The position numbers and the translations under genes were made by a program. This document shows, in pieces, positions 38,036 to 47,005 of a stretch of DNA of 64,000 nt; the first letter of the stretch is position 1; the number at the start of each line of letters is the position of its first letter. The notes under the pieces are model-generated. The model saw nothing but the letters and a program-made list of their open reading frames with translations, was not told where the DNA came from and did no database searches. This DNA is from Leifsonia sp. ku-ls (lineage in GTDB: Bacteria; Actinomycetota; Actinomycetes; Actinomycetales; Microbacteriaceae), in NCBI GenBank assembly GCA_003367665.1, contig QKXI01000014.1, positions 62,001-126,000 on the forward strand. Reading direction: 5' to 3'.

Positions 38036-38926
38036 TCAGTCGCGGGCGTCGCGGAGGGCGCGTTCGGCCTCGCGCACGGCACGCTGCGCGTCGGTGAGGC
38101 GCGTGCGCAGCGACCGCTCGGACGCGCGGGCCTCGGTGAGGTCGTCGGCGACCCGCTGGAGCGTGCGCTGCAGCCGGTCGCGCTCCGCCTCCAGGTCGCC
38201 GCGGCGGTCGACCGTGTCGTCGAGCTCGTCCTCGATAGCCTCGGCGTCGGCCTTCGCCCGCTCGACGTCCTTCTCGGCGGCGCGGATGCGGCGCTGCCGT
38301 TCCCGGCGCTCGCTCGGCGACTCGACGGGCTCCGGCTGCTCCGCCTCCGTCTCCGGCTGGTCTGGCTCGGCCTCCGTCCCTGCGGCGTCGTCGCGGCGAC
38401 GGCGCGGTGCCTCCGCCGCCTTCTTCCGTCGCGGGGCGGGCGTGGGGAAGTCCTGCACCTCCACCGGCAGGGCTACCGCGTCCGACACGTCGACCTGCTC
38501 CAGCCCGGTGGACTCGAGCGCGCGCACGAGCATCCCGCTGCGTACCGCTGCCGCGGCCGCGGGGTCGATCACCGCGGCCTGCAGCGTCTCCTCGACCTCG
38601 CGCTGCACGGCCGGGCTGAGGTCCAGTCCGTCCGTCGCGCGCTGCAGCAGCCGTTGGCGCTCCTGCGTCAGCGCCCGGATCTCGGCCCGGTCACGTGAGG
38701 CGAACGCGTCGCGCATCCGGGAGCCGATGTCGAGCACGTCGCCGATGAGGTCGGGGTGCTCGCGCACGAGCGCGTTGATCGCGGCGGCGGACGCGGACGG
38801 CTTGCGCAGCGTCTTGATCTGCTTCGCCGTCGGCTTGTCGGCCCCGGCCGCCGCGGCGTTGCGCTTGGCGATGAAGTCGGCGGGCGCCGCCGCGTACAGC
38901 TCGCCCGCGACGTCCCGAAGGTCCAT
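38036..38926 (-). CDS. coiled-coil hypothetical protein
   Basis: The 296-residue protein has an N-terminal helical domain (LRDVAGELYAAAPADFIAKR, KQIKTLRKPSASAAAINALV), an acidic Pro/Glu linker near residues 170-205 and a long charged coiled coil rich in Arg, Glu and Ala to the end. No catalytic motif is seen. The N-terminal part resembles a conserved actinobacterial domain of unknown function. It is a single gene with an ATG start. Confidence 0.7.
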   Translation of the reverse strand: MDLRDVAGELYAAAPADFIAKRNAAAAGADKPTAKQIKTLRKPSASAAAINALVREHPDLIGDVLDIGSRMRDAFASRDRAEIRALTQERQRLLQRATDGLDLSPAVQREVEETLQAAVIDPAAAAAVRSGMLVRALESTGLEQVDVSDAVALPVEVQDFPTPAPRRKKAAEAPRRRRDDAAGTEAEPDQPETEAEQPEPVESPSERRERQRRIRAAEKDVERAKADAEAIEDELDDTVDRRGDLEAERDRLQRTLQRVADDLTEARASERSLRTRLTDAQRAVREAERALRDARD

Positions 38927-38957
38927 GCGGCGAGTGTACGCGCGGCGCGGCGTCCGC

Positions 38958-39221
38958 TCAGTGGTTGCGGAGCTCCTTCACGAGCTCGCCCTTGTTCTTC
39001 TTGGAGTAGCCACTGAGGCCCAACTCCTTGGCGCGCTTCTTGAGCTCCGGCACGGTCCAGTCCTCGTACGAACCGGAGTCGCCGCCCTTGCGGCCCACGG
39101 ACGAGCGCCCGCGGGCCGCAGCGGCGTTGGAGATGCGAGCCGCCTTCTGCTTGGAGTCACCCTCCTTGCGCAGCTTCTCGTAGAGCTCCTGGTCTTTCAG
39201 CTGGGGCTGCTTGCCTGGCAT
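38958..39221 (-). CDS. small protein with Rho N-terminal/SAP-like domain
   Basis: The 87-residue basic protein has a lysine-rich N-terminal half (QELYEKLRKEGDSKQKAAR) and a C-terminal WTVPELKKRAKELGLSGYSK helix-turn-helix pair typical of Rho-N/SAP-like folds, which bind nucleic acid. Similar proteins are frequent in actinobacteria. A nucleoid or stress role is possible but not shown. Confidence 0.75.
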   Translation of the reverse strand: MPGKQPQLKDQELYEKLRKEGDSKQKAARISNAAAARGRSSVGRKGGDSGSYEDWTVPELKKRAKELGLSGYSKKNKGELVKELRNH

Positions 39222-39283
39222 GTCCGCTCCTTCCGTTGCTGGCAGGAACGGTACGCCGCAGGCGCCCCCGTGTCAGGCGGTGG

Positions 39284-39928
39284 TCAGGCCCGCGGCGCCT
39301 TCGAGGCGCGGACCGCGGCGAAGTACTCGCTCGACGGGCGCAGCCAGATCAGCACCAGCGCCACGACCGTCGCGGCGAACTGCAGGAAGCCGACACCGTA
39401 TCCGGCCAGCACGTTCAGCAGCGACAGCGCGGTGAGCACCGTCAGGACGATGCGGGCCCAGTTGGCTCCGCGGCGCATGAAGTACGCGAACAGCACGAAC
39501 ACCACGGCCCAGAAGATGAGCGTGATGATCGCCCACACGGTCGCCGCGGCGATGATGCCGTCGACGAGCGACTGCGCGTTCTGGCCGTTCGCCTGCGGCG
39601 AGTTGCGGATCTGCTCGAGTGCGGCCTCGCGGGTCGATCCGATCGTGGCCAGCGTGATGATGCCGCTCACCACGCTCAGCACGGCCCCGACCACGTACAG
39701 CCAGAACGCGATGTTCACGGTGCGGGGCGGTGCGCTCGGTGCGGCGACCGGTGCACTGGTCGCGCCCACGCCGCCGGCCGGGTAGGCGGGCGGAGGCGGA
39801 GGCGCGGAGGGGAAGCCCTGCCCTGCGGCAGGGGCGGTCGGCTCGGATGCGGGCGGCGGGGTAGTCGGCTCGCCTGCCCCCGTGGGTCCGGCGGGGCGCG
39901 GCGTGCTCTCGTCGTCTGGAGTCGTCAT
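39284..39928 (-). CDS. hypothetical four-helix membrane protein
   Basis: The 214-residue protein has about 70 N-terminal residues rich in Pro, Ala, Thr and Ser, then hydrophobic segments starting at NIAFWLYVVGAVLSVVSGII and ending at FAATVVALVLIWL. The lack of a signal peptide and the charged ends suggest a cytoplasmic N-terminus. The function is unknown. Confidence 0.7.
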   Translation of the reverse strand: MTTPDDESTPRPAGPTGAGEPTTPPPASEPTAPAAGQGFPSAPPPPPAYPAGGVGATSAPVAAPSAPPRTVNIAFWLYVVGAVLSVVSGIITLATIGSTREAALEQIRNSPQANGQNAQSLVDGIIAAATVWAIITLIFWAVVFVLFAYFMRRGANWARIVLTVLTALSLLNVLAGYGVGFLQFAATVVALVLIWLRPSSEYFAAVRASKAPRA

Positions 39929-39961
39929 GCCGCGAATCTACTCCCGCTGGGAAGTTCCTGA

Positions 39962-41497
39962 CTAGGGTGCCGCGCCGTCGGGCGCAGACTCCTGCTCCCG
40001 GACGGATGGCGCGGGGGCCAGCGGCTGCGTGGCCGGGCCCTCCAGCACGGAGCCGTCCGGAGCGAACCGAGAGCCGTGCAGCGGGCAGTCCCAGGACAGC
40101 TCCGCGTCGTTCCAGCGCACGACCCCGCCGAGGTGGCTGCACACCGCGGTCAGCGCACAGGTCACGCCGTCGACCGTGGAGACGGCCACCGGCGTCCTCC
40201 CGCGGCGCCCGACCGTGCCCGTGCCCTCGGCCACGGGCTCGTCGCCGAGCTCCTTCGCGGTCTGCGCCGAGGCCCACTCGCTGATCGCCGCCTTGCCGAC
40301 GCCGGCGTTGATGGCGACGCCGGAGGCGATGTCGACGGGACGCGTCACCCGGTGATGGAGCACCCGTGCCCATTCGAGCGTCTCCCCGGTGAGGTCGGCC
40401 GTCAGGCTGAGGGCGGAGGCGATGGCGTTCGTCATCCCCCACTTGTCGTAGCCCGTCGCGAGGTAGACACGGCCGCGGCCCCGCGGCAGCCAGCCGACGA
40501 ACGGCACGCGGTTCGCCGAGCGGTAGTCCTGCGCGGCCCACCAGTGCGTCCGCTCCGCCCCGGGGAACATGCGCTCCGCCCACGCGGTCAGGTCGGCGAC
40601 CTTCTCCGCGGGGGAGTCTGCGCGCCCGACCGGATGCCCGTTCCCGCCGACCAGGAGCAGCTCGCCGCCGTCCGCCGCCGTCGCGGTGCGCAGCGACCGG
40701 GTCGGCTGGTCGGCCGACAGGTACATGCCGCGCGGCAGCGCGCCCGGCACGCGGAACGCGGTCACGTACGACCGCGTGGGCTCCACCTTCGCGAAGTACA
40801 GCCCGCGGTCGAGGATCGGGGTTCCCGTCGCGATCACGACCTGGTCGGCGCGCGACGTGCCGGAGGTGCTCGTGACGACCGCGGGCTTCGACGCGGAGAC
40901 GTCGGTGACGCGCTCGCCCTCCACGATCCGCCCGCCGAGCCGGCGGAACTCCGCGGCGAGCGCGGCCAGGACGCGCAGCGGGTGCACCTGCGCCTGACCG
41001 GCCAGCGTCAGGGCGCCCTCGACGCCGAAGGGCAGCTCGGAGGTGCGCTCCTCGACCGCGTCGAGGCCGGCCAGGCGGGCGGCGGCGAGCTCCGCGTCCA
41101 GCTTGTCCAGGCCGTCGAGGGTGGTGGCGTAGGTGACCGCGTCGCGCACGTCGTACGGCACGCGCTGCTCCTCCAGGAAGTCGAGGAGCCAGCCCTGCCC
41201 CGCGGTGTTGCCGTCGACGTAGGCGCAGAGCACCGCGTCCGACACGTGCCGGCGGATCGACGAGAGCGTCGTGCCCTGCAGCAGGCTCACCTTGCCGGTG
41301 GTGTTGCCCGTGGTGACCGCCCCGACCGTCCGCGCCTCCAGCACGAGCACGCGCATCCCGGAGCGGGCGAGCATCAGCGCCGTGGCCAGTCCGGTCAGGC
41401 CGGCGCCGACCACGATGGTGTCGTAGTGCCCGTCCCACTCGAAGCTGTCGGTGGCGATGGGCGGTGAGGTCTCGAGCCAGAGGGACGTCGTCGGCAT
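39962..41497 (-). CDS. FAD-dependent oxidoreductase fused to a Rieske [2Fe-2S] domain
   Basis: The 511-residue protein joins a DAO-type flavin domain (IVVGAGLTGLATALMLARSG, LEARTVGAVTTGNTTGKVS) to a C-terminal Rieske domain with CSHLGG and CPLHGSRF, the cluster-binding Cys-His pairs. This fusion is common in bacteria and is thought to oxidise an amine or similar small molecule using the iron-sulfur cluster as electron relay. Substrate unknown; cytosolic. It is a single gene. Confidence 0.9.
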   Translation of the reverse strand: MPTTSLWLETSPPIATDSFEWDGHYDTIVVGAGLTGLATALMLARSGMRVLVLEARTVGAVTTGNTTGKVSLLQGTTLSSIRRHVSDAVLCAYVDGNTAGQGWLLDFLEEQRVPYDVRDAVTYATTLDGLDKLDAELAAARLAGLDAVEERTSELPFGVEGALTLAGQAQVHPLRVLAALAAEFRRLGGRIVEGERVTDVSASKPAVVTSTSGTSRADQVVIATGTPILDRGLYFAKVEPTRSYVTAFRVPGALPRGMYLSADQPTRSLRTATAADGGELLLVGGNGHPVGRADSPAEKVADLTAWAERMFPGAERTHWWAAQDYRSANRVPFVGWLPRGRGRVYLATGYDKWGMTNAIASALSLTADLTGETLEWARVLHHRVTRPVDIASGVAINAGVGKAAISEWASAQTAKELGDEPVAEGTGTVGRRGRTPVAVSTVDGVTCALTAVCSHLGGVVRWNDAELSWDCPLHGSRFAPDGSVLEGPATQPLAPAPSVREQESAPDGAAP

Positions 41498-41542
41498 GGC
41501 ACGAGCATCCTCCCGCGGGATCGCGGTGGGAAGCGGTTGACT

Positions 41543-41827
41543 TCAGGCCAGCGAGTCGAAATCGAACCAGAACGCGTCGTCGTCGTCCTCGCCGGACGCG
41601 GCCGAGTCTGAGGCGACGGGGTCGCGTGGGATCGTCGCGGTCTCGATGCGGACACGGGTCTGGCTGGTGACGAAGATCTCGCTCGGCGGCCGGCTGGACT
41701 GCGAGATGGCGACGAAGTCGCCGTCGCTCCTGCTCGCCTCCACCACAGCGGCCTTCAGCTCCTCGACGGGGGCGCGGTCGACGAAGGTGAATCTCAGGTC
41801 GTCGATATAGACGTGGAACACCTGCAT
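41543..41827 (-). CDS. small hypothetical protein (DUF7882-like relative)
   Basis: The 94-residue protein reads MQVFHVYIDDLRFTFVDRAP, then ELKAAVVEASRSDGDFVAIS, with a very acidic tail (SGEDDDDAFWFDFDSLA). It resembles short Microbacteriaceae proteins of unknown function and is tandem with another small gene upstream at 41913. Confidence 0.6.
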   Translation of the reverse strand: MQVFHVYIDDLRFTFVDRAPVEELKAAVVEASRSDGDFVAISQSSRPPSEIFVTSQTRVRIETATIPRDPVASDSAASGEDDDDAFWFDFDSLA

Positions 41828-41912
41828 TACCTCTCCCCGGTCCTGAAGTTTCTCGGCTGATAGTACGCGGCCTGCCCGGTTGTGCCAGTGGAGCCGCGCA
41901 TCCCGGGCGAAT

Positions 41913-42251
41913 TCAGAGCAGGTCGATTTCCAGGTCCGTGACGTCCTCCGTGCCGTTCTCGACATATGTCGCTCGGTGCGGCGCGAGGGCGGCGATGCGC
42001 TGCTCGAACTCCGCGACGAACGGCTCGTCGTGCAGCTCCTCACCCCCGAACGGCTCGTCCTCGGCCAGCATCTGGCTGGCCGGGCCGAGCAGCAGGAGCA
42101 CCTCGCCCGTCCCGCCGCCGTCGACCACGGCCGGCGCACGTATCTCGGCCGCCGCGTTGTTGTGTGCCAGCGCGGCCGCGAAGCGCACGATGACGTCGGC
42201 GATGTCGTCCCCGGTGAGCAGGGAGCCACTCGCATAGTGGATGCGCTTCAT
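41913..42251 (-). CDS. small hypothetical protein
   Basis: The 112-residue protein starts MKRIHYASGSLLTGDDIADV and contains the motif GEVLLLLGPASQMLAEDEPF. There is no recognised domain. It probably shares a transcript with the 41543-41827 gene and diverges from the flavodoxin-like gene at 42341. Confidence 0.6.
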   Translation of the reverse strand: MKRIHYASGSLLTGDDIADVIVRFAAALAHNNAAAEIRAPAVVDGGGTGEVLLLLGPASQMLAEDEPFGGEELHDEPFVAEFEQRIAALAPHRATYVENGTEDVTDLEIDLL

Positions 42252-42340
42252 GGAACAGCCATACGATCACCTGAGCGTCTGGTCAAGGCCGGAGGCCGGG
42301 CCCTTGCATGCCGGGCGACCCGCGCGTTGACTGGCGCAGC

Positions 42341-42952
42341 ATGAGCGATGACACCCGTCCCCTGTCCGCCCTCGCCCTCGTCTGCACGCTGAAGCCGTCG
42401 CCCGCGGAGTCGAGCAGTCAGCTCCTGGCCCGGCAGCTGCTGGACGAGCTGGCCACGCACGACGTGACCGGCACGGCCGTTCGGCTGGCCGACTACGACA
42501 TCAAGCCGGGCGTGGAGCTGGACGAGGGAGACGGCGACCAGTGGCCGCACATCCGGGAGCAGATCATCGCCTCCGACATCCTGCTCATCGTGACGCCGAC
42601 GTGGATGGGCCACCTCTCGTCGATCGCCCAGCGCGCGCTCGAACGCCTCGACGCCGAGCTGTCGGAGACCGACGACGCCGGCCGCCCGGTGGTCGAGGGC
42701 AAGGTCGGCATCGTCGGGGTGGTGGGCAACGAGGACGGCGCGCACGCCATCATCGCCGACCTGTTCCAGGGCCTCAACGACGTCGGGTTCACGATCCCGT
42801 CGCAGGGCGCCACCTACTGGAACGGCGAAGCGATGGGCTCCGTCGACTACAAGGACCTCGACGAGACCCCGGAGGCAACGGCCAGCACCACCGCGGTCGT
42901 CGCGAAGAACGCGGCGCACCTGGCGCGGCTGCTGCGCGAGCGCCCGTACTGA
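42341..42952 (+). CDS. flavodoxin-like NAD(P)H-dependent FMN reductase family protein
   Basis: The 203-residue protein has the flavodoxin-like pattern: a phosphate-binding CTLKPSPAESSSQLLARQL loop near the N-terminus, IVTPTWMGHLSSIAQRALER, and VGVVGNEDGAHAI. This fits small FMN reductases or quinone reductases. It stands alone with an ATG at 42341. Confidence 0.75.
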   Translation: MSDDTRPLSALALVCTLKPSPAESSSQLLARQLLDELATHDVTGTAVRLADYDIKPGVELDEGDGDQWPHIREQIIASDILLIVTPTWMGHLSSIAQRALERLDAELSETDDAGRPVVEGKVGIVGVVGNEDGAHAIIADLFQGLNDVGFTIPSQGATYWNGEAMGSVDYKDLDETPEATASTTAVVAKNAAHLARLLRERPY

Positions 42953-42984
42953 TCGGCCACCCTCGACGCGGCTAGCATGGCCGG

Positions 42985-43773
42985 GTGCCAGCACCCGAGC
43001 CGGAGATCGTCGCGCGCCTGCGGGCCGCGGGCTGCGTGTTCGCCGAGGATGAGGCCCGGCTGCTGGCCGAGGCGGCAGGGACGCCCGACGAGCTGGAGGC
43101 ACTGCTCGTGCGGCGCATCGCGGGTGAGCCGTTGGAGCCGCTGCTCGGCTGGGCGGAGTTCTGCGGGATGCGCATCCACGTCGACCCCGGCGTTTTCGTG
43201 CCCCGCCGGCGCACCGAGCTGCTTGCGGTGCGGGCGGCGGCGCTCGCCGTGGACGCCGTCGCCCGCGCGGGCGGTGCGACGATCGTGGACCTGTGCTGCG
43301 GCGCCGGGGCGATCGGCGCCGTCGTCGCCGCCCGGGTTCCGGCGGCGGACGTGTTCGCCGCGGACATCGACCCGGCCTCGGTGGCCTGCGCCCGGCGCAA
43401 CCTCGATCCCGCGCACGTCTTCGAGGGCGATCTCTTCTCTGCGCTGCCTCCCGCTCTCCGTGGCCGCGTGGACGTGCTGGTCGTGAACGCGCCGTACGTT
43501 CCGACCGACGCGATCGCGCTCATGCCGCCTGAGGCCCGCGACCACGAGCCCACCATGGCCCTCGACGGCGGGGCCGACGGACTCGAGGTGCACCGCCGGA
43601 TCGCCGCAGAGGCCGCGGACTGGCTCGCGCCGGAGGGCGCGCTGCTGATCGAGTCCGGCGTCGAGCAGGCGGCCCTGTCCGCGGCCCTCTTCGTCGCCGC
43701 GCGACTCCAGGCGAGCGTGCACTCGGACCCCGACCGGGGGTCCACCCTCGTGCTCGCGCGCCGGCCGGGCTGA
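42985..43773 (+). CDS. putative protein N5-glutamine methyltransferase (PrmC/HemK-like)
   Basis: The 262-residue protein has an N-terminal helical region followed by a class I SAM-binding fold: VDLCCGAGAIGAVVAA, then ADIDPASVACARRNL. The catalytic-type motif reads NAPYVPTDAI, while release-factor methyltransferases have NPPY; this Ala variant is typical of a PrmC-like subgroup with an unknown protein target. The start is a GTG at 42985. Confidence 0.8.
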   Translation: MPAPEPEIVARLRAAGCVFAEDEARLLAEAAGTPDELEALLVRRIAGEPLEPLLGWAEFCGMRIHVDPGVFVPRRRTELLAVRAAALAVDAVARAGGATIVDLCCGAGAIGAVVAARVPAADVFAADIDPASVACARRNLDPAHVFEGDLFSALPPALRGRVDVLVVNAPYVPTDAIALMPPEARDHEPTMALDGGADGLEVHRRIAAEAADWLAPEGALLIESGVEQAALSAALFVAARLQASVHSDPDRGSTLVLARRPG

Positions 43774-43845
43774 GGTCGCGGCGCCCGGCCGTCCACGGAG
43801 CCCCCGCACTCGACGGCGCCCGGATACCGGGCTACCGTACGGGGC

Positions 43846-44670
43846 GTGAGCAGGGTGGGCGTCCTTTCGGGCGCGCGGGTGATGGCGCTCGACCGGGTCC
43901 GGCAGTCGCTGGTGATCGCGGGAGCCGTCGTCGCGCTCGTCGGCGCGGTCGTCGGGTCCGGCTTCGCGGGCGGCGCGCCCATCCCGAAGGTGGCCGGAGG
44001 CGCCCTGAGCGCGGATGCGACGCTCCTGGCGCCGGCCGGCCCGGCGTTCGCCATCTGGTCGGTGATCTACGCGGGACTCGTCGCCTATGCGATCTGGCAG
44101 GCGCTTCCGTCGCAGGCCGCCCGGGAGCGGCAGCGCCGCGCGGGCTTCTGGGTGCTCGCCTCGCTGCTCCTGAACGCCGCCTGGATCCTGTCCGTCCAGG
44201 CCGGGGCGCTCGCGCTGTCGGTCGTCGCCATCGTCGCGCTCCTGGTGGTGCTGATCGTCACGTTCGTCGTACTCCGCCGGCACCCCGGCGACGCGACGGC
44301 GGACGCGGTGCTCCTCGACGGTGTGGTCGGGCTGTACCTGGGGTGGGTGATGATCGCCACGGTCGCGAACGTCGCCTCGTGGCTGCTGACGCTCGGCTTC
44401 CGCGGCTTCGGCCTCAGCCCGCACGCCTGGGCGATCGCGCTGCTCGCCGCCTTCACGGCGATCGGCTGCGCCCTGGCGATCTGGGACCACGGCCGCTTCG
44501 CCCCCGCCGTCGCGTCGGCGTGGGGCCTCGCCTGGATCGGCGTCTCCCGACTGACCGGCTCGCTCCCTTCGGCGCCGGTGGCGGTCACCGCGTTCGCCGC
44601 CGCCGCGCTCCTCCTGCTCGTCGCGCTCGCGGTGCGGGTGTCGCGGCCGGCGCCGGGGCGCAGGCGCTAG
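43846..44670 (+). CDS. TspO/MBR-like membrane protein
   Basis: The 274-residue protein has about seven hydrophobic segments with a TspO-type PAFAIWSVIYAGLVAYAIWQ region and conserved Trp residues further on (LLNAAWILSVQ, WVMIATVANVASWLL). It is longer than classical TspO (about 160 aa), so assignment to the wider tryptophan-rich family is moderate. It ends in a 4-bp overlap with the convergent TPR gene. Confidence 0.65.
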   Translation: MSRVGVLSGARVMALDRVRQSLVIAGAVVALVGAVVGSGFAGGAPIPKVAGGALSADATLLAPAGPAFAIWSVIYAGLVAYAIWQALPSQAARERQRRAGFWVLASLLLNAAWILSVQAGALALSVVAIVALLVVLIVTFVVLRRHPGDATADAVLLDGVVGLYLGWVMIATVANVASWLLTLGFRGFGLSPHAWAIALLAAFTAIGCALAIWDHGRFAPAVASAWGLAWIGVSRLTGSLPSAPVAVTAFAAAALLLLVALAVRVSRPAPGRRR

Positions 44671-45179
44671 CGCCCGTCCAGCGACCGCAAGTACGCCGCG
44701 TTGCCGCGGATCGCCGCCTGGTACCGCTGCAGGTCGGGCGTCCGGATGCCGTCGGCGGCGACCTCCATCAGCTCAGCCACCGCGGCGTCGCTCCGGCCGG
44801 CGGCGTGCAGGGAGAGCGCATGCCAGACGCGCACCGACTCCGAGGCAGGGAACAGCTCGAGCGCCCGGTCGAGCACGGCGAGCGACTCGTCGAAGCGGCC
44901 GAGGTTCCGCAGCGTGCTGCCGTACTGGAGCAGGCAGCGTCGCAGGGTGTCGCCGTCGAGTCCCGCGTCGAGCGCCCGCTCGTAGAAGCCGGCGGCCGTC
45001 TCCTCGTCGCCGGCCGTGTCGTAGGCTCCGCCGACCTCGTAGAGCACGTTCGGGTCGTCGGGATGCTGGGCGAGCACGTCACCCAGCGCGCGGATGGTCG
45101 GAGCCATGTCGTCGCGGTCCCTCGCCTCGAAGAGTTCGTGAAGACGCTGCAGAAGGGCCGGGTCGGTCGTGTGCGGCAT
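44667..45179 (-). CDS. tetratricopeptide-repeat protein
   Basis: The 170-residue protein contains three to four TPR-like helix pairs, for example LYEVGGAYDTAGDEETAAGF, LLQYGSTLRNLGRFDESLAV and LDRALELFPASESVRVWHAL. Such proteins act as scaffolds. This matches a short actinobacterial family annotated only as TPR protein. The partner is unknown. Confidence 0.8.
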   Translation of the reverse strand: MPHTTDPALLQRLHELFEARDRDDMAPTIRALGDVLAQHPDDPNVLYEVGGAYDTAGDEETAAGFYERALDAGLDGDTLRRCLLQYGSTLRNLGRFDESLAVLDRALELFPASESVRVWHALSLHAAGRSDAAVAELMEVAADGIRTPDLQRYQAAIRGNAAYLRSLDGR

Positions 45180-45188
45180 CCGTTCACC

Positions 45189-45725
45189 CTAGTGCGGAGG
45201 GGACACGACCTCCCGGAGCGGCGCCGGCAGCTCGTCCGGGCCGAGGGCGGAGGTGAGCGCCGATCCGTAGTGCTCCTTGCGGCCGGAGGTCGTGCCGAGG
45301 AACCGGTGCAGCTGCTGCTCGACGGTCCGGTCGCGCTGCGCCGGCTGCTGCTGGAACATCCGGAACAGCCGGAGGTGGCCCTCGTGCTGCAGCACCGCCT
45401 CGGCGCGCTCGACGCCCAGCGCGCGCAGCAACTCCGCCTCGAGGTCGGGTCGGCAGAGGAAGACCGCGCCGAGCCCCGCGCGCTCGAAGAACCGCACCTC
45501 GCCCTCGTCGCACAGACCGCGAAGGCGCAGGCCGGCCCCGCCGGGACCCAGCCGCGCGGCGAAGCGTCCGACGCTCATCGCTCCGCCCATCGCCACAACG
45601 GCGATGCCCTCTGCCGCGAGGTCGACGCCGAGCAGCCGCGCCGCGACCAGCACCGCCGCCCTGTCGCTCCCGCCCTCGACCAGGATGGCGGTGCCGGCCT
45701 GCGTCGGTTCGGCATCCACCGTCAC
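45189..45725 (-). CDS. TOPRIM-like nucleotidyl-transfer/hydrolase domain protein
   Basis: The 178-residue protein begins with GTAILVEGGSDRAAVLVAAR, a TOPRIM-type glutamate strand, and continues with VVAMGGAMSVGRFAARLG and LRGLCDEGEVRFFERAG, which fits the Asp-containing second motif of OLD-type TOPRIM domains. No ATPase half is present, so it is a stand-alone domain. The start is a GTG at 45725. It could act in DNA or nucleotide metabolism, but this is only fold-level inference. Confidence 0.6.
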   Translation of the reverse strand: MTVDAEPTQAGTAILVEGGSDRAAVLVAARLLGVDLAAEGIAVVAMGGAMSVGRFAARLGPGGAGLRLRGLCDEGEVRFFERAGLGAVFLCRPDLEAELLRALGVERAEAVLQHEGHLRLFRMFQQQPAQRDRTVEQQLHRFLGTTSGRKEHYGSALTSALGPDELPAPLREVVSPPH

Positions 45726-45786
45726 ATCATGCCCGGAACCGACGCGCCCCTGTCGCGTCCCGCGCCTCGCGCGTACCGTGCGGGGC

Positions 45787-46068
45787 ATGAAGATCATCAT
45801 CTTTGCCGCAGGAGTCGCCGTCGGGTTCGTCATCGGATCGCGCGCCGGGCGTGGCGCGTACGAGGACCTTCGCAGCAAGTGGCGCGGGTTCGCGGACTCC
45901 GACACCGTGCAGCACGTGAAGGGAGACGTGAAGGACTTCGCCGGCCGTGCCGCCTCCGACGTGGGCGACAAGGTCAGCGAGACGGTCAGCAAGGTGACCG
46001 AGAAGGCGTCGGCCAAGATCGACGAGGTCACCGGGAAGGGCGGCGCGACGCCGTCCACCGCGAACTGA
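45787..46068 (+). CDS. YtxH-like small membrane-anchored protein
   Basis: The 93-residue protein has one N-terminal membrane helix with glycines (IIIFAAGVAVGFVIGSRAG) and a hydrophilic helical tail (VSETVSKVTEKASAKIDEV). Such YtxH-type proteins are common in actinobacteria and have no defined function. Confidence 0.75.
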   Translation: MKIIIFAAGVAVGFVIGSRAGRGAYEDLRSKWRGFADSDTVQHVKGDVKDFAGRAASDVGDKVSETVSKVTEKASAKIDEVTGKGGATPSTAN

Positions 46069-46093
46069 GGCCTCGGCCGCCGGCGGCGGGCGT

Positions 46094-46639
46094 CTAGGCC
46101 CCCTCGGGGGGATGCACCAGCAGCTCCACCCGCTCCGCGAGGTAGGCCCCGAAGTCCGCCGCCGCGGCATCCCCCGCCGCTGCGCTCCAGCGCACGAGCG
46201 CTCTGCCGTCGCGCAGGAACAGCGGCCCGGTGGAGGCGCGCAGCGCCTCCACCTCCAGCGGGATCGGCGGCGCGCCGAAGTTCACGGTCTCTCCGTCGCG
46301 GAAACCGCCGCGCTGGGCGGCCGCCCGCAGCGCCCGCCGCTCCTCCACCGACCGCGCGAGGCCCTGCGGCCGACCGGGCGGGGTCGCGCGCACCAGGGTG
46401 CCGGTCGCGCGCAACACAGCATCCTCGTCGAGCAGGAAGACCCCGAGTCGCCACACCTCGCCGATCCGCCGCAGCACGGGCTCGCGCCGGATGAGCAGCA
46501 CCCGCCGGGCAGGGACCAGCTCGGCCAGCGCCTCCCGCCGCGCTCCCCCGGCGGTCAGGGCGCCGACCGCGTCCCGGACCGCGCTGTGGATGCCCGCGAT
46601 CGCCGCCGCGTCCCTGTCGTCGCCCGTCCCGCCGTCCAC
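46094..46639 (-). CDS. hypothetical protein
   Basis: The 181-residue protein has no domain I recognise. It contains RRVLLIRREPVLRRIGEVWR and LGVFLLDEDAVLRATGTLVR, which suggest beta-strand-rich structure, and a C-terminal LAERVELLVHPPEGA. It starts at ATG 46639, nine bases downstream of the stop of the small gene at 46649, with which it probably forms a unit. Confidence 0.6.
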   Translation of the reverse strand: MDGGTGDDRDAAAIAGIHSAVRDAVGALTAGGARREALAELVPARRVLLIRREPVLRRIGEVWRLGVFLLDEDAVLRATGTLVRATPPGRPQGLARSVEERRALRAAAQRGGFRDGETVNFGAPPIPLEVEALRASTGPLFLRDGRALVRWSAAAGDAAAADFGAYLAERVELLVHPPEGA

Positions 46640-46648
46640 GGGACGAGC

Positions 46649-46921
46649 CTACGAGGCGGTGCGGATGGAGAACGAGTTGTCGTCGGTGACCAGCAGCAGC
46701 TCGATGCCGTGCTCGTGGCGGAGCACGACCAGCGCGGAGGCGTCGGTGGAGGCCACCCGCTCCACCTGGTTCAGGAAGATCCGGGCCATCTCGTCGGTGA
46801 CGCGGAAGTCGCGCCCGAGGGCGTGCACGATGTACCCCGACACCGCGGGCGGCCGACGGCGCAGGCCCGTCTCCCGCGCGAAGTCCTCGACGGGGGTCTG
46901 GAAATCAGGCGTCATGGTCAT
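46649..46921 (-). CDS. small hypothetical protein
   Basis: The 90-residue protein includes FARETGLRRRPPAVSGYIVH and VTDEMARIFLNQVERVASTD. No family is recognised. It has plausible codon bias and a GGAG ribosome site before the ATG, and it diverges from the aldo/keto reductase gene. Confidence 0.6.
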   Translation of the reverse strand: MTMTPDFQTPVEDFARETGLRRRPPAVSGYIVHALGRDFRVTDEMARIFLNQVERVASTDASALVVLRHEHGIELLLVTDDNSFSIRTAS

Positions 46922-47005
46922 CGCGGGGCTCCTTCTCTAGCCTCACGGACGGTAGTCGCGGAAATCCGCGCCGCCAGGGGGTTGACGGGGGGTTAGATGG
47001 AAGGC